From: Rohdeia sp044358925
Lineage (GTDB): Bacteria; Planctomycetota; UBA1135; GCA-002686595
Assembly: GCA_044358925.1 (NCBI GenBank)
Contig: JBIKNC010000015.1
Location: 1-36,023, forward strand
DNA: 36,023 nt
Direction of reading: 5' to 3'
Both the position numbers and the translations under genes were made by a program. Shown here one piece after another: positions 23,182 to 34,204 of this stretch (position 1 is its first letter; each line of letters begins with the position of its first letter). The notes under the pieces are model-generated. The model had not been told where the DNA came from, ran no database searches, and saw only the letters and a list, made by a program, of their open reading frames with translations.

Positions 23182-24239
23182 AGAAGATCCTCGGCCTCGT
23201 CGTCGTCGCGCTCGCCGTGTGGGGCGCCCTCGCGCTGTTCGGCGAACGCGAACCGGTCGCTGCTGCGAACGTCAGCCACTCGACGTCGCAGAACTGCGCG
23301 AGTTGCCACGCACAGGAATTCGCCGAGTGGAAGAGCGGCCCGCACGCGGATGCGTGGACCGGAGCCGCGGTGCGCAAACTCTCGCAGGAGTTCGCGAACC
23401 AGGACTGCATCGACTGTCACGCTCCGCAGCCGGTGTTCGTCACGGGCATCGGCAACCGCGTGTTGCCGCGCACGGCGCGCCGGCCCGAAGGCGTCGACTG
23501 CATCGCGTGCCACGCTCTGCCCGACGGGCGTGTCGCGGGCAGCTTCACGTCGGACACGGCGGCGTGTCTGCCGACCGAGACCGTGGATCTCTCGCGGCCC
23601 GAGTTCTGCGCCGGTTGCCACGACCAGCACCAGACCGTGCAGCAGTGGAAGGCCTCGAACTGGGCCGCGCAGGGCGTCGACTGCATCGACTGCCACATGC
23701 CGTGGCGCGACGGCACGCCGGGCAGCGGGCGCAGCCACGCGATGCACGGCGGAACGGACCTCGCGATGCTGCAACGCGCCGTCGAGTTGCGCGGCAAGCG
23801 CGAAACGCACACTGCCGGCGGTGAGGGTTGGGTCGTCGAAGTCGAGAACGTCGGCGCCGGGCACAGCTTCCCCACCGACGAACGCTCGCGTGCCGCCGAC
23901 GTCTTCTGGCGTCCGCTGGACGAAACGGATGGTCCGTGGCGCCACCTGCACCGCTTCCGCAGTCCGTACCGCTTCGAGACGGACGTGCCGGACACGTTGC
24001 TGGCGGCGCACGCGACCGCGCGTCTCGAGGTGGTCGAAGGCGAGGGCGAGAGCCGTGTGCCGGTCGAGCGGCCGATCGAGATCGTGTTGCTCTACAAACG
24101 CTCGCCGCTCTATCGCGACATGACCAACCCCTTGCAGGACCTGTTGCCGGCGGATCCGAGCATCGATCCGTACGCGAGCGAGGTGCCGAGCGACGCGGTC
24201 GTCGTGCATCGGATCGTGCTGCAGGGTGAGGGGCGCTGA
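23178..24239 (+). CDS. Pentaheme c-type cytochrome
   Basis: 353 residues: an N-terminal signal or anchor (KKILGLVVVALAVWGALALF), then five CxxCH heme sites at Cys40, Cys77, Cys108, Cys144 and Cys169, with other His residues (such as HSTSQN, HADAW, HQTVQQW) available as distal ligands. The spacing recalls cytochrome c554/NrfB-type multiheme proteins. The C-terminal 150 residues lack hemes and look beta-rich (WVVEVENVGAGHSFPTDERSR). It should sit in the periplasm and carry or deliver electrons. It is coupled by ATGA to the ABC ATPase and by TGATG to the HEAT-like lipoprotein. A reductase role for metal before import is an attractive but unproven idea. Confidence 0.88.
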   Translation: MKKILGLVVVALAVWGALALFGEREPVAAANVSHSTSQNCASCHAQEFAEWKSGPHADAWTGAAVRKLSQEFANQDCIDCHAPQPVFVTGIGNRVLPRTARRPEGVDCIACHALPDGRVAGSFTSDTAACLPTETVDLSRPEFCAGCHDQHQTVQQWKASNWAAQGVDCIDCHMPWRDGTPGSGRSHAMHGGTDLAMLQRAVELRGKRETHTAGGEGWVVEVENVGAGHSFPTDERSRAADVFWRPLDETDGPWRHLHRFRSPYRFETDVPDTLLAAHATARLEVVEGEGESRVPVERPIEIVLLYKRSPLYRDMTNPLQDLLPADPSIDPYASEVPSDAVVVHRIVLQGEGR

Positions 24240-25681
24240 TGGCGCGCAAGGTCCAGAGGTTCGTGCTCGCAGGAGCTCTCGTCCTGTGCGCGGTTGGTTG
24301 CGACGAACGGACCGGGGTCGTCGCACCGATGCCTCCGCCGCCGACGCTCGCACCCGTGGTCGCGCAGGCGCGCGCGAACGCGAGTGCGGTCGCGCTGCCC
24401 GTACCTCTCACCGGTGATGCACTCGCCGAGGCGCAGGGCCTGCTCGAGTTCAGCGCCTCGTCGAGCGGCGACCTCGCTCGCGCCGGGCGCGAGGACCTGC
24501 TGCGACTCGGCGACGGCCTGCTGCCGCTGCTCGCGCAGTGGATCCAGGAGACCGAACGCGCTGCGGGTGAACGCGCCGCGGCGCTCGCCGCGCTCGGTGA
24601 ATCGCCCTCGCCGATCGCCGACGTGTTGCTGGCGGAGTTGCTGGCGCGCGGCGCCGAGCCGTGGGTGCGCAGCAGCGCCGCGTGGTACCTCGGTGAACGC
24701 GCGAGCGACGCGTGGGTGCCCGACGCGGTGCTCGTCCTCAAGTACGAGGTCGACAGTGCGTGTGTGCGCTATCTCGCCCACGCCCTGGCGAAGAAGCGCT
24801 GCTTCGCCGGGATCGGCGCGTTGCTCGTGCTCGCGCCGAACGATGCGGAAGCAGCGACGCTGGCGCAGTCGCTCGCCGTCGAGAACGGCTTTGCGGACGC
24901 CGATGCACTCGAGCGCGCGCGCGTCGCCGGCGAGGTCGCACCGGCGCCGACGAGCCCCGCTTTCGACGCGGCCGTGTGGCGCTGGGTCGAGCGCCTCGCC
25001 GAGTTCCAACTGCGCGGCGTCGACGACGCGCGCTACGTGCTCGTGCAACTGGGCGAGGTCGCCGCCGACGAGGTCGCCGCCGCACTGTGCGACGAGAACC
25101 GCTACGTGCGACTGCACGCCTGCCAGTGCCTCGAACGCATGGGCCCACGCGGCCGTTCGGCGAGCGCTGCGCTCGCCCTGCAACTCGCGTCGCCCGACCT
25201 CGCGCCGCACGCGGCCGTGGCGCTGGGCGCGGTCGGCGGAGCGGGTGCCCGCGCGGCGCTCGAAGCCGCTCTCGAAGAGACGCGTTCGTACGAGGTGCGC
25301 CTGGGTGCCGCACGCGGACTCGCGCGCCTCGCCGACCCGGCTGCGAGCGCTCTCGTCGCCGCGGTCTTCGAACGCGAACGCGAACGCGCGCCCGAACTCG
25401 CCCAGGCGCTCGCGGAGGCCTGGTGTGCGTCGAGCGACGCCCCCGCCGCCGCCGAGCACCTCGCGCAGTGCCTGGTGAACCCCGCGCTCGAACCCACGAG
25501 CAGCGGCCTCGCCCTCGAAGCGTTCCTCGCGCGCGGCGCGGCGGCGGAGCGCACCGGTTTCGCAGACCTGCACGCGCAGTGGCTCGCGATCGGCTCGAAG
25601 CGCAGCGCCACCTTCGGCGAAGCCGCGATGTGGCGCGCGCGCCGCGAGCTCCTCGAAGCGCGACGCGACGTGTGGCGTTGA
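24239..25681 (+). CDS. HEAT-like repeat lipoprotein
   Basis: 480 residues. The signal peptide ends in LCAVGC (lipobox Cys21), followed by a Pro-rich linker. Helical repeats then dominate: GERAAALAALGESPSPIADVLLAELL, EPWVRSSAAWYLGERA, NRYVRLHACQCLERMGPRG, DLAPHAAVALGAVGGAGARAALEAAL and SYEVRLGAARGLARLADPAASALV. These match the HEAT/PBS-lyase repeat style seen in scaffold proteins. No enzyme motif is visible. Its start shares one base with the cytochrome stop (TGATG), so it belongs to the five-gene transport and cytochrome operon, perhaps organising it at the membrane. Its TGA lies inside the repeat at 25677-25712. It should not be mistaken for the other helical-repeat protein at 13469-15436, which lacks a convincing lipobox. 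Confidence 0.7.
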   Translation: MARKVQRFVLAGALVLCAVGCDERTGVVAPMPPPPTLAPVVAQARANASAVALPVPLTGDALAEAQGLLEFSASSSGDLARAGREDLLRLGDGLLPLLAQWIQETERAAGERAAALAALGESPSPIADVLLAELLARGAEPWVRSSAAWYLGERASDAWVPDAVLVLKYEVDSACVRYLAHALAKKRCFAGIGALLVLAPNDAEAATLAQSLAVENGFADADALERARVAGEVAPAPTSPAFDAAVWRWVERLAEFQLRGVDDARYVLVQLGEVAADEVAAALCDENRYVRLHACQCLERMGPRGRSASAALALQLASPDLAPHAAVALGAVGGAGARAALEAALEETRSYEVRLGAARGLARLADPAASALVAAVFERERERAPELAQALAEAWCASSDAPAAAEHLAQCLVNPALEPTSSGLALEAFLARGAAAERTGFADLHAQWLAIGSKRSATFGEAAMWRARRELLEARRDVWR

Positions 25682-25712
25682 CGGGTACGGTGTCAGACAC
25701 GTAGCCGTCAAC
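25677..25712. repeat. Degenerate copy of the gene-end palindrome
   Basis: The flanks GTTGACGG (25677-25684) and CCGTCAAC (25705-25712) pair perfectly (8 bp). The core GGTGTC-A-GACAC is a variant of the core at 7740-7780, with one base missing and a G-G mismatch. The left flank contains the TGA of the upstream HEAT-like gene. The convergent prepilin gene ends 10 nt to the right. It probably terminates both transcripts. Confidence 0.75.
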
Positions 25713-25722
25713 CGGCGCGCTC

Positions 25723-26367
25723 TCAGTCCAGGCTCAACTTGCGCAGCTCTTCGACCGGCGAGTCGGGACCGACGATGAGCAGCTCCTCTTCCGGAGCGAG
25801 CACTCCCTGCTCGGCCAGCGTCGCGAGTTCGTACGCCATCACGCTGCCGTCGCCCATCAGCACGAGCGTCGTCGTGCTGAAGTTCATCTCGGGGTCGTTG
25901 TCGGTCGCGACCCAGGCGTCCTTGCCGCTCGGCTTGCGCAACGCGAACTCCTGCGTGTTGCGACCCGCGTACGACGAGAACGTGCCGTCGATCGCGGCCT
26001 CGTCGATGAACCACTCGGTCGGCTCGCGGCCCGCGATGCCGGCCAGCGCGCCTTCGTCGACGCCCGGGCAGGTCAGCTTGCGGTTGGTCGCGATCGTGTT
26101 CTCCCAGACCTTCTTGAAGATCAGGCAGGCGAAGAAGCGCACGCCGCTGTACTGGTTCGGCAGGCCGCCGTACTTCGTCTGGTACTCGAGCATGCCGCGG
26201 TAGATCTCGGCCATGTTGGCCTTCGACGCCGTGATCTTGCTGCGCTCGAGGTAGGCCGGGATCTGCGGCACGAGGAAGACCATCAGGATGCCGATGATCA
26301 GCATCGAGGCCATCAGCTCGATGAGCGTGAAGCCGGCGCGCGTCGTGTGTCGGATGCGTTGGTGCAT
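25723..26367 (-). CDS. Type IV pilin-like prepilin (GspG/H-like)
   Basis: 214 residues with a type III (class II) prepilin signal: HTTRAG|FTLIELMASMLIIGILMVFLVPQIP. The prepilin peptidase cleaves after Gly12 and the conserved Glu is at +5 (Glu17). The helix is followed by the pseudopilin-type YLERSKITASKANMAEIYRGMLEYQTKYGGLPNQYSG. A later segment, STTTLVLMGDGSVMAYEL, is typical of planctomycete-style pilin-like proteins. Whether it builds a pilus, a type II secretion pseudopilus or a DNA-uptake fibre cannot be decided because no assembly genes are nearby. It is the last gene of the minus-strand run and lies 128 nt beyond metK, separated by a strong hairpin. Confidence 0.85.
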   Translation of the reverse strand: MHQRIRHTTRAGFTLIELMASMLIIGILMVFLVPQIPAYLERSKITASKANMAEIYRGMLEYQTKYGGLPNQYSGVRFFACLIFKKVWENTIATNRKLTCPGVDEGALAGIAGREPTEWFIDEAAIDGTFSSYAGRNTQEFALRKPSGKDAWVATDNDPEMNFSTTTLVLMGDGSVMAYELATLAEQGVLAPEEELLIVGPDSPVEELRKLSLD

Positions 26368-26436
26368 GGCAAGCGGCGCCGCCTGGGCGCGGGGTTCGAG
26401 GAGTCCTATCGCGAAGGGATCCACTGGTTGCAGGAC

Positions 26437-26478
26437 GAGCGGCGCGGGCCACGAGATCGTGTTGGGCCCGCGCCGCTC
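26437..26478 (-). terminator. Strong hairpin downstream of metK
   Basis: GAGCGGCGCGGGCC (26437-26450) and its exact reverse complement (26465-26478) form a 14-bp GC-rich stem with a 14-nt loop. It begins 17 nt after the metK stop, reading on the minus strand. No U tract follows, as often in GC-rich genomes. It separates metK from the prepilin-like gene. Confidence 0.6.
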
Positions 26479-26495
26479 CCCTGGCGCGGTCGAGA

Positions 26496-27671
26496 TCAGA
26501 CCTTCGCGCCGACGGCGGCCTTCAACTCGGCGACCTTGTTGGTGCGCTCCCAGGGGAACTCCGGGCGCCCGAAGTGACCGTGGTAGGCGGTCTTCTCGTA
26601 CATCGGCTGCTTGAGCTCGAGGTCCTTGATGATCGCGGCCGGGCGCAGGTCGAAGACCTTCTCGACGGCCTTCGTGAGCGTGACGTCGTCCGTCACACCG
26701 GTGCCGAAGCTGTCGATGCGGATCGAGAGCGGCTTCGCCACGCCGATCGCGTAGCTGAGCTGCATCTCGCAGCGGCGCGCGAGGCCCGCGGCGACGACGT
26801 TCTTCGCGACCCAACGCGCGGCGTAGGCGGCCGAGCGGTCGACCTTGCTCGGGTCCTTGCCGGAGAAGGCACCGCCGCCGTGGCGACCCATGCCGCCGTA
26901 CGTGTCGACGATGATCTTGCGGCCCGTGAGGCCGGTGTCGCCGTGGGGTCCGCCGATGACGAATCGACCCGTCGGGTTGACGTGGTAGATCGTCTTGTCG
27001 TCGAGGAACTTGGCCGGGATGACGGCCTTGATGATCTTCTCGATGACCGTGCGTTTGATCTCGTCGTACGACACGTCTTCGTCGTGCTGCGTCGAGATGA
27101 GCACCGTGTGCACGCGCACCGGCTTGTCACCTTCGTACTCGACCGTGACTTGGCTCTTCGCGTCCGGGCGCAGCCACTTGATCTGGCCGTTGAAGCGCAT
27201 CTCGGCGAGCTTCTCGACCAAGCGGTGTGCGTAGTAGATCGGGAAGGGCATCAGCTCGGGCGTTTCGTTGCACGCGTAGCCGAACATGAGGCCTTGGTCG
27301 CCGGCGCCCTGTTCCTTCTCCATGCTCGTCTCGGCCGTGACGCCGAGCGAGATGTCGGCCGATTGCTTGCCGACCACCGTCATGACGCAGCACGAATCGG
27401 CGCTGATGCCGGAGGCTTCGTCCGTGTAGCCGATGCGGCGCAGGACGCCGCGCGCGATCGCCTGGTAGTCGACGGTGCCCACGCCCGGCTTCTTCGTCGT
27501 GATCTCACCCGCGACGACGACGAGGCCGGTCGTGGTGAGGACCTCACACGCGACGCGCGCGTTCGGGTCGAGCGTGAGATAGGCGTCGAGCACCGCGTCC
27601 GAGATCTGGTCGGCCACCTTGTCGGGGTGGCCCATGGAGACGGATTCGGAGGTGAAGAGCTGTCGAGACAT
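26496..27671 (-). CDS. metK: S-adenosylmethionine synthetase
   Basis: 391 residues of methionine adenosyltransferase, making SAM from methionine and ATP in the cytosol. Signatures: FTSESVSMGHPDKVADQISDAVLDAYL at the N-terminus, GAGDQGLMFGYACNET (the hexapeptide GAGDQG), the glycine-rich loop GGGAFSGKDPSKVDRSAAYAARWVAKN, and HFGRPEFPWERTNK at the end. The ATG at 27671 (MSRQLFTSESV) is chosen over an ATG 13 codons upstream because the family starts here. The 165-nt leader has a possible -10 (TACCAC) and a palindrome but no SAM riboswitch that I can recognise. A strong hairpin follows the gene. The SAM hydrolase gene lies in a separate operon of the window. Confidence 0.97.
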   Translation of the reverse strand: MSRQLFTSESVSMGHPDKVADQISDAVLDAYLTLDPNARVACEVLTTTGLVVVAGEITTKKPGVGTVDYQAIARGVLRRIGYTDEASGISADSCCVMTVVGKQSADISLGVTAETSMEKEQGAGDQGLMFGYACNETPELMPFPIYYAHRLVEKLAEMRFNGQIKWLRPDAKSQVTVEYEGDKPVRVHTVLISTQHDEDVSYDEIKRTVIEKIIKAVIPAKFLDDKTIYHVNPTGRFVIGGPHGDTGLTGRKIIVDTYGGMGRHGGGAFSGKDPSKVDRSAAYAARWVAKNVVAAGLARRCEMQLSYAIGVAKPLSIRIDSFGTGVTDDVTLTKAVEKVFDLRPAAIIKDLELKQPMYEKTAYHGHFGRPEFPWERTNKVAELKAAVGAKV

Positions 27672-27742
27672 GGATGCGTCGGGTTGGGTGCGGGTGCGGT
27701 GCGGGCTCATCGCACCGGCGCGGGAGGGGGCGTGTTTCGGGG

Positions 27743-27748
27743 GTGGTA
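27743..27748 (-). promoter_or_regulatory. Putative -10 hexamer TACCAC before metK
   Basis: GCTACCAC on the minus strand lies 71 nt before the metK ATG. The same octamer also occurs before ltaE. The palindrome at 27756-27778 covers where the spacer and -35 would be. Confidence 0.3.
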
Positions 27749-27755
27749 GCTTCGG

Positions 27756-27778
27756 GGCGACGTTCGTCGAACATCGCC
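27756..27778. repeat. Near-perfect 23-bp palindrome upstream of metK
   Basis: GGCGACGTTCG-T-CGAACATCGCC has 10 of 11 pairs matched around a central T. It lies between waaA and metK, just upstream of a possible metK -10. It could be an operator for a dimeric regulator, or the end hairpin of the waaA transcript. Confidence 0.6.
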
Positions 27779-27836
27779 GCCTACCGGTGCGCGCCGATTC
27801 CGCACGCTCCGGTCGCCGTTCGAGCGAAGGAGTCTA

Positions 27837-29194
27837 TCAGGCGCGCCGCACGGGCTCGGCGGGCGGCAGACACGAGCTCGAAAGAGCGCGCCAGGTGTGG
27901 TCCGTGGCTCCGCCTTGACCTTCGACGGCGGCGCGGCCGCGTGCGCCCATGGCACGCGCCGAGGCCGGATCGGCGAGCAGTTCGCCGATTCTCCGCCAGC
28001 ACGCGTCGGGCGTGCGCTCCTGCACGGCGCCGCCCGCGTCGAGGAGCAGCGCGGCCTCCTGACGGAAGTTGTCCATGTGCGGCCCGAACACGACCGGCAG
28101 TCCTTGAGCGGCGGGTTCGAGCACGTTCTGGCCGCCGTGCGGCACGAGTGAGCCGCCGACGAATGCGACGTCGGCGAGGCCGTACACGCGCTCGAGTTCG
28201 CCGATCGTGTCGACGACGAGCGGACGGCGCGGGTCGGGCGCCTCGCCCGCGCGCAGCGCCGTGAGGCACTGCAACGAGAAGCCGGCCGCCGCGGCGCTCT
28301 CGACCAGTGCCGGCACGCGCTGCGGATGGCGCGGGACGAGCACGAGACGTGCGGCACTCGCGTGGGCGCGCCAGCCTTCGAGCGCGAAACGCTCCTCGGG
28401 TTCGTGTGTCGATCCGACGACGACGACCGCGGTGCCGGGCGTTGGTGCGGCGAGGCGCGTGAGTTCGGGCCCGGGATCGACCCGACCGACCGCCAGTCCG
28501 TCGACCTTCACGTTGCCCGTCACGACGACGCGCGCGGGATCGACCTGCAGGCGCAGGAAACGCTCCGCGTAGACCTCGTTCTGCACGCAGAACAGGCTGA
28601 TGCGGTTGAACTGCGGGAAGAGCCGTTTGAAGAGGCGGTAGCGCGCGAAACTCTTGTCGGTGATGCGCCCGTTGACGACTGCGAGCGGTGTTCCGCGCCG
28701 ATTCGCCGCGCGTAGGAAGTTGGGCCAGATCTCGAGTTCGACGAGTACGACACAGGTCGGCGCGAGGGCGTCGAAGAAGCGTTCGACGACGCGGCTGTGG
28801 TCGGCGGGAAAGCGCACGACACGCAGGTGCGGGTAGAGCGTGCGCGCCACCCGCGCGCCCGTCGACGTCGTGGTCGACAGCACCGGTTCGAGATCGGGCC
28901 GTTCGCTCTCGAAACGCTTCACGAGACTGCGCGCGCCCTTGATCTCCCCCACGCTCACACCGTGCACGAGCACGACCGGCCGCCCGTCGCCGCGACCGAC
29001 CGAACGCCTCAGCAGTCGCTCCAGGACCAGCTCGCGCAGCTCGGGGTTGCGCCGCCCGCGCCACCACAGCACCGGCCCGAAACACAGCACCGCCACGACC
29101 CACGCGAGGTCGTAGACGTGGTGCAGGAACGCGTTCGAGAAACCCGGGTTCGGGTCGCGGCGGATGGGCTCGGGCAGCGCGGGGGGCGCGTCGC

Positions 29195-29198
<4 letters not shown>
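27837..29198 (-). CDS. waaA: 3-deoxy-D-manno-octulosonic acid (Kdo) transferase WaaA
   Basis: 453 residues of the GT30 family, transferring Kdo from CMP-Kdo to lipid A precursor at the inner membrane. The N-terminal region holds a membrane-anchor helix (LAWVVAVLCFGPVLWW). The general base is Glu85 in VHGVSVGEIKGARSL, followed by LSTTTSTGARVARTLYPHLRVVRFPADHSR, ELEIWPNFLRAANRRGTPLAVVNGRITDKS and, at the donor site, VGSTHEPEE, VPRHPQR and GGQNVLEPAAQGLPVVFGPHMDNF. It indicates LPS in this organism. The GTG at 29198 overlaps the secA stop as GTGA, so it is translated with secA; the metK gene follows 165 nt later. Confidence 0.95.
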
Positions 29199-32056
<2,858 letters not shown>

Positions 32057-32103
32057 GGCGTGCGAGGGGGCCGCACGGGGGCGGCCGAGGAGGCGTGTGG
32101 GTC

Positions 32104-32124
32104 CGTTCGGGCGTCGCCCGGACG
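32104..32124 (-). promoter_or_regulatory. Hairpin in secA leader
   Basis: CGGGCG-T-CGCCCG (32108-32120) forms a stem that extends outward over several more pairs. It lies about 50 nt before the secA ATG. It may be a leader structure. Confidence 0.35.
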
Positions 32125-32161
32125 AACGGGGCGAACATCATGCCCGCCGAGCGGCCGCGGT

Positions 32162-32190
32162 TCGACCCATTTGTGCCGCGGAAGGGTCGA
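32162..32190 (-). terminator. Hairpin between response regulator and secA
   Basis: TCGACCC (32162-32168) and GGGTCGA (32184-32190) pair perfectly over 7 bp with a 15-nt loop. It lies in the 220-nt gap after the response regulator gene and may end that transcript. Confidence 0.35.
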
Positions 32191-32276
32191 GCGTGGCCGC
32201 GTGCGGAGCTTCGCGGAGGACCGCGGGTTGCGCGGCGCGAGGCTCAGCGGCGCAGTTCGGGCGCTTCAAGCGGTCT

Positions 32277-33164
32277 TCAACGGGCCGCGAGCAAGTGGTC
32301 GATCATCTCGAACAGAACTTGGCGCGGATAGGGCTTGTGGAGCAGCCCGGCCACCTGCGGCACCTCTTCGAGGCGGATCTTCGCGGCCGTGGCCATCAGA
32401 ACCGGCACATGGGCCAGCTCGGGCTGCGTGCGCATGCGCGCGAGCACCTCGGGCCCCGTGACCTGCGGCATCTCGTAGTCGAGCAGCACGAGGTCGGGGT
32501 GCGGCCGGCGCGCCAGGCGTTCGAGCGCCGCCGAGCCGTCGTGGAACTCCTCCACGTCGAACCCGCGCGCTCGCAGGAGGAGCGCGAGTCCGCCGCGCAC
32601 GTCGTCGTCGTCGTCGACGAGCACGAGCCGCCCGCGCCCGACGTGCGGCACCTCGTCGCGCGCGAGTTCGCCGCAGCGTGCGGCGAGATCCGCGCCGGTG
32701 GGCAGACCGGCCGCGGACCAGGCGCGTTCGATGCGGCCCTTGAGTTCGCGGTTGAAGCGCTTGAGCGCGAGCCACTGCTCGTGGTCGGGGCCGTCCACCG
32801 GCACGTCGAGTCGGTCGTGGGTGTCGACCTCGAAGTACAGCTCGCCCGCCACGAGGTGCTCCTGGAGCACGAGCTTCATGAACGGGTAGCGGTGGTTGCC
32901 GATGCGCAGCGCGAAACGCCGCGAGGCGGCCGTGTCGCCCGCGTCACCGCGCTCGAAGTTCGCCAGGGCCTCGTCGCGACTCGTGGCGGCGAGGATCGGC
33001 GTGAGGTTCGCGCGCGGCGAACCTTCACTGCCGAGCGGCCAGCCGAGATCGCGATGGATCTCGACCGCGCGTCGGATGTGCGTGTGGTCGAGGTTCTCGA
33101 ACTTCACGGTTCCGCACCCGCCGTCGCTCGTGTGCACCGCGCGGGTGCCGCTGCGCGACGTCAC
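32277..33164 (-). CDS. Response regulator with uncharacterised N-terminal domain
   Basis: 295 residues from a GTG start that overlaps the pyrD stop (GTGA). Residues about 178-295 form a CheY-type receiver: LVLVDDDDDVRGGLALLLRARGF with the acidic pocket, phospho-acceptor Asp229 in LLDYEMPQVTG, Thr259 region VLMATAA and Lys277 in LLHKPYP. Residues about 20-150 (VKFENLDHTHIRRAVEIHRDLGW; FALRIGNHRYPFMKLVLQEHLVAGELYFEVDTHDRL) are a compact alpha/beta domain I do not recognise. It is not a helix-turn-helix, HD, GGDEF or kinase domain. Receiver last, effector-like domain first is the reverse of the usual order. No cognate kinase is nearby. Confidence 0.8.
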   Translation of the reverse strand: MTSRSGTRAVHTSDGGCGTVKFENLDHTHIRRAVEIHRDLGWPLGSEGSPRANLTPILAATSRDEALANFERGDAGDTAASRRFALRIGNHRYPFMKLVLQEHLVAGELYFEVDTHDRLDVPVDGPDHEQWLALKRFNRELKGRIERAWSAAGLPTGADLAARCGELARDEVPHVGRGRLVLVDDDDDVRGGLALLLRARGFDVEEFHDGSAALERLARRPHPDLVLLDYEMPQVTGPEVLARMRTQPELAHVPVLMATAAKIRLEEVPQVAGLLHKPYPRQVLFEMIDHLLAAR

Positions 33165-34150
33165 CGGGCCGCGCTCCTTCCCGCTGCGGCGGGAGCGTGT
33201 TCGTCCGTGTTCGGTCGCGGCCGCGCCGCGCGCGTGCGCCCGTCGCGCAGCGCCCCCACCAGGTCGTTGACGTCGTCGATGCCTTCCGCCGTGAGGAGCG
33301 CGTCGACTTCCTGCGCCAGCTCGGCGAGGCGCGCCGGGTTCCAGAACGACGACGTGCCGACCTGCACCGCCGAACAGCCCGCGACCATGAACTGCAGCAC
33401 GTCGTCGGCGGTCTGGATGCCGCCCGCGCCGATGATCGGCAGCGACACGGCCTGTGCACACTCCCACGCGCAGCGCAGCGCGACCGGCTTGATGCCCGGG
33501 CCCGAGTAGCCGCCCTGCACGGTCGCGACACCGGGTCGGCGCGTGCGCCAGTCGAGCGCGAGACCCAGCAACGTGTTCACCGCGGTCACCGCATCGGCTC
33601 CGCCGGCTTCGACGGCGCGCGCCATGTCGCCGATGCGCGTGACGTTCGGCGAGAGCTTGGCGAAGAGCGGCTTCTTCGTGCGCTTGCGCGCACCGCTCAC
33701 CACCGCTTCCGCGCGCTTCGGATCCGTCGCGAGCGGCAACTTGCCGTCGTCGACGTTCGGACACGAGAGGTTGAGCTCGAGTGCGTCGACCTCGGGCCGC
33801 TCGTCGAGAGCCGCGACGAGTTCCGCGAACTCCTCGTCCGCGTGCCCGCCGACGTTGACCACGACCAGGCACTGGGCGCGCGCGAGTTCGGGCACGACGT
33901 GCTCGAGGTAGTGCGCGAGGCCTTTGTTCTCGAGCCCGATCGAGTTGATCAGGCCGGCTTCCGTCTCGCACAGGCGCGGCAGCGGATTGCCGGCGCGCGG
34001 ACGCAGTGTGACGGTCTTGCTGACGAGCCCGCCGATCGACCCGGTCGGACAGAAGCCCTCCATCTCGAGGCCGTGCCCGAACGTGCCGGAGGCCGAGAAG
34101 ATCGGATTCTTCGCGACGAGCGAACCGATGCGCACCGCGAGCGAGGCCAT
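33161..34150 (-). CDS. pyrD: Dihydroorotate dehydrogenase, class 1B-type catalytic subunit
   Basis: 329 residues of cytosolic class 1 dihydroorotate dehydrogenase, oxidising dihydroorotate to orotate with FMN in pyrimidine synthesis. FSASGTFGHGLEM and LVSKTVTLRPRAGNP mark the FMN site. LNLSCPN carries the class 1 catalytic Cys130. FAKLSPNVTRIGDMA and IIGAGGIQTADDVLQFMVAGCSAVQVGTSSF complete the barrel. The NAD-linked PyrK partner of class 1B enzymes is not in the window. TAGACT lies 7 nt before the ATG at 34150, a leaderless-type arrangement. It follows lspA by 54 nt and overlaps the response regulator start by GTGA. Confidence 0.95.
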   Translation of the reverse strand: MASLAVRIGSLVAKNPIFSASGTFGHGLEMEGFCPTGSIGGLVSKTVTLRPRAGNPLPRLCETEAGLINSIGLENKGLAHYLEHVVPELARAQCLVVVNVGGHADEEFAELVAALDERPEVDALELNLSCPNVDDGKLPLATDPKRAEAVVSGARKRTKKPLFAKLSPNVTRIGDMARAVEAGGADAVTAVNTLLGLALDWRTRRPGVATVQGGYSGPGIKPVALRCAWECAQAVSLPIIGAGGIQTADDVLQFMVAGCSAVQVGTSSFWNPARLAELAQEVDALLTAEGIDDVNDLVGALRDGRTRAARPRPNTDEHAPAAAGRSAAR

Positions 34151-34157
34151 GGCGAGG

Positions 34158-34163
34158 AGTCTA
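34158..34163 (-). promoter_or_regulatory. Putative -10 hexamer TAGACT before pyrD
   Basis: TAGACT on the minus strand ends 7 nt before the ATG, within the 54-nt gap after lspA. No -35 is evident. Confidence 0.35.
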
Positions 34164-34204
34164 AGGTGCGAACCGCCGGTGTGTGCAGTGACGCCGCGCG
34201 CGTG

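Noticed and set aside
27672..27836. SAM riboswitch before metK
   Set aside because: I looked for SAM-I, SAM-II and SAH-type cores and could not find their conserved sequences; only a palindrome is present. A covariance-model scan would be decisive.
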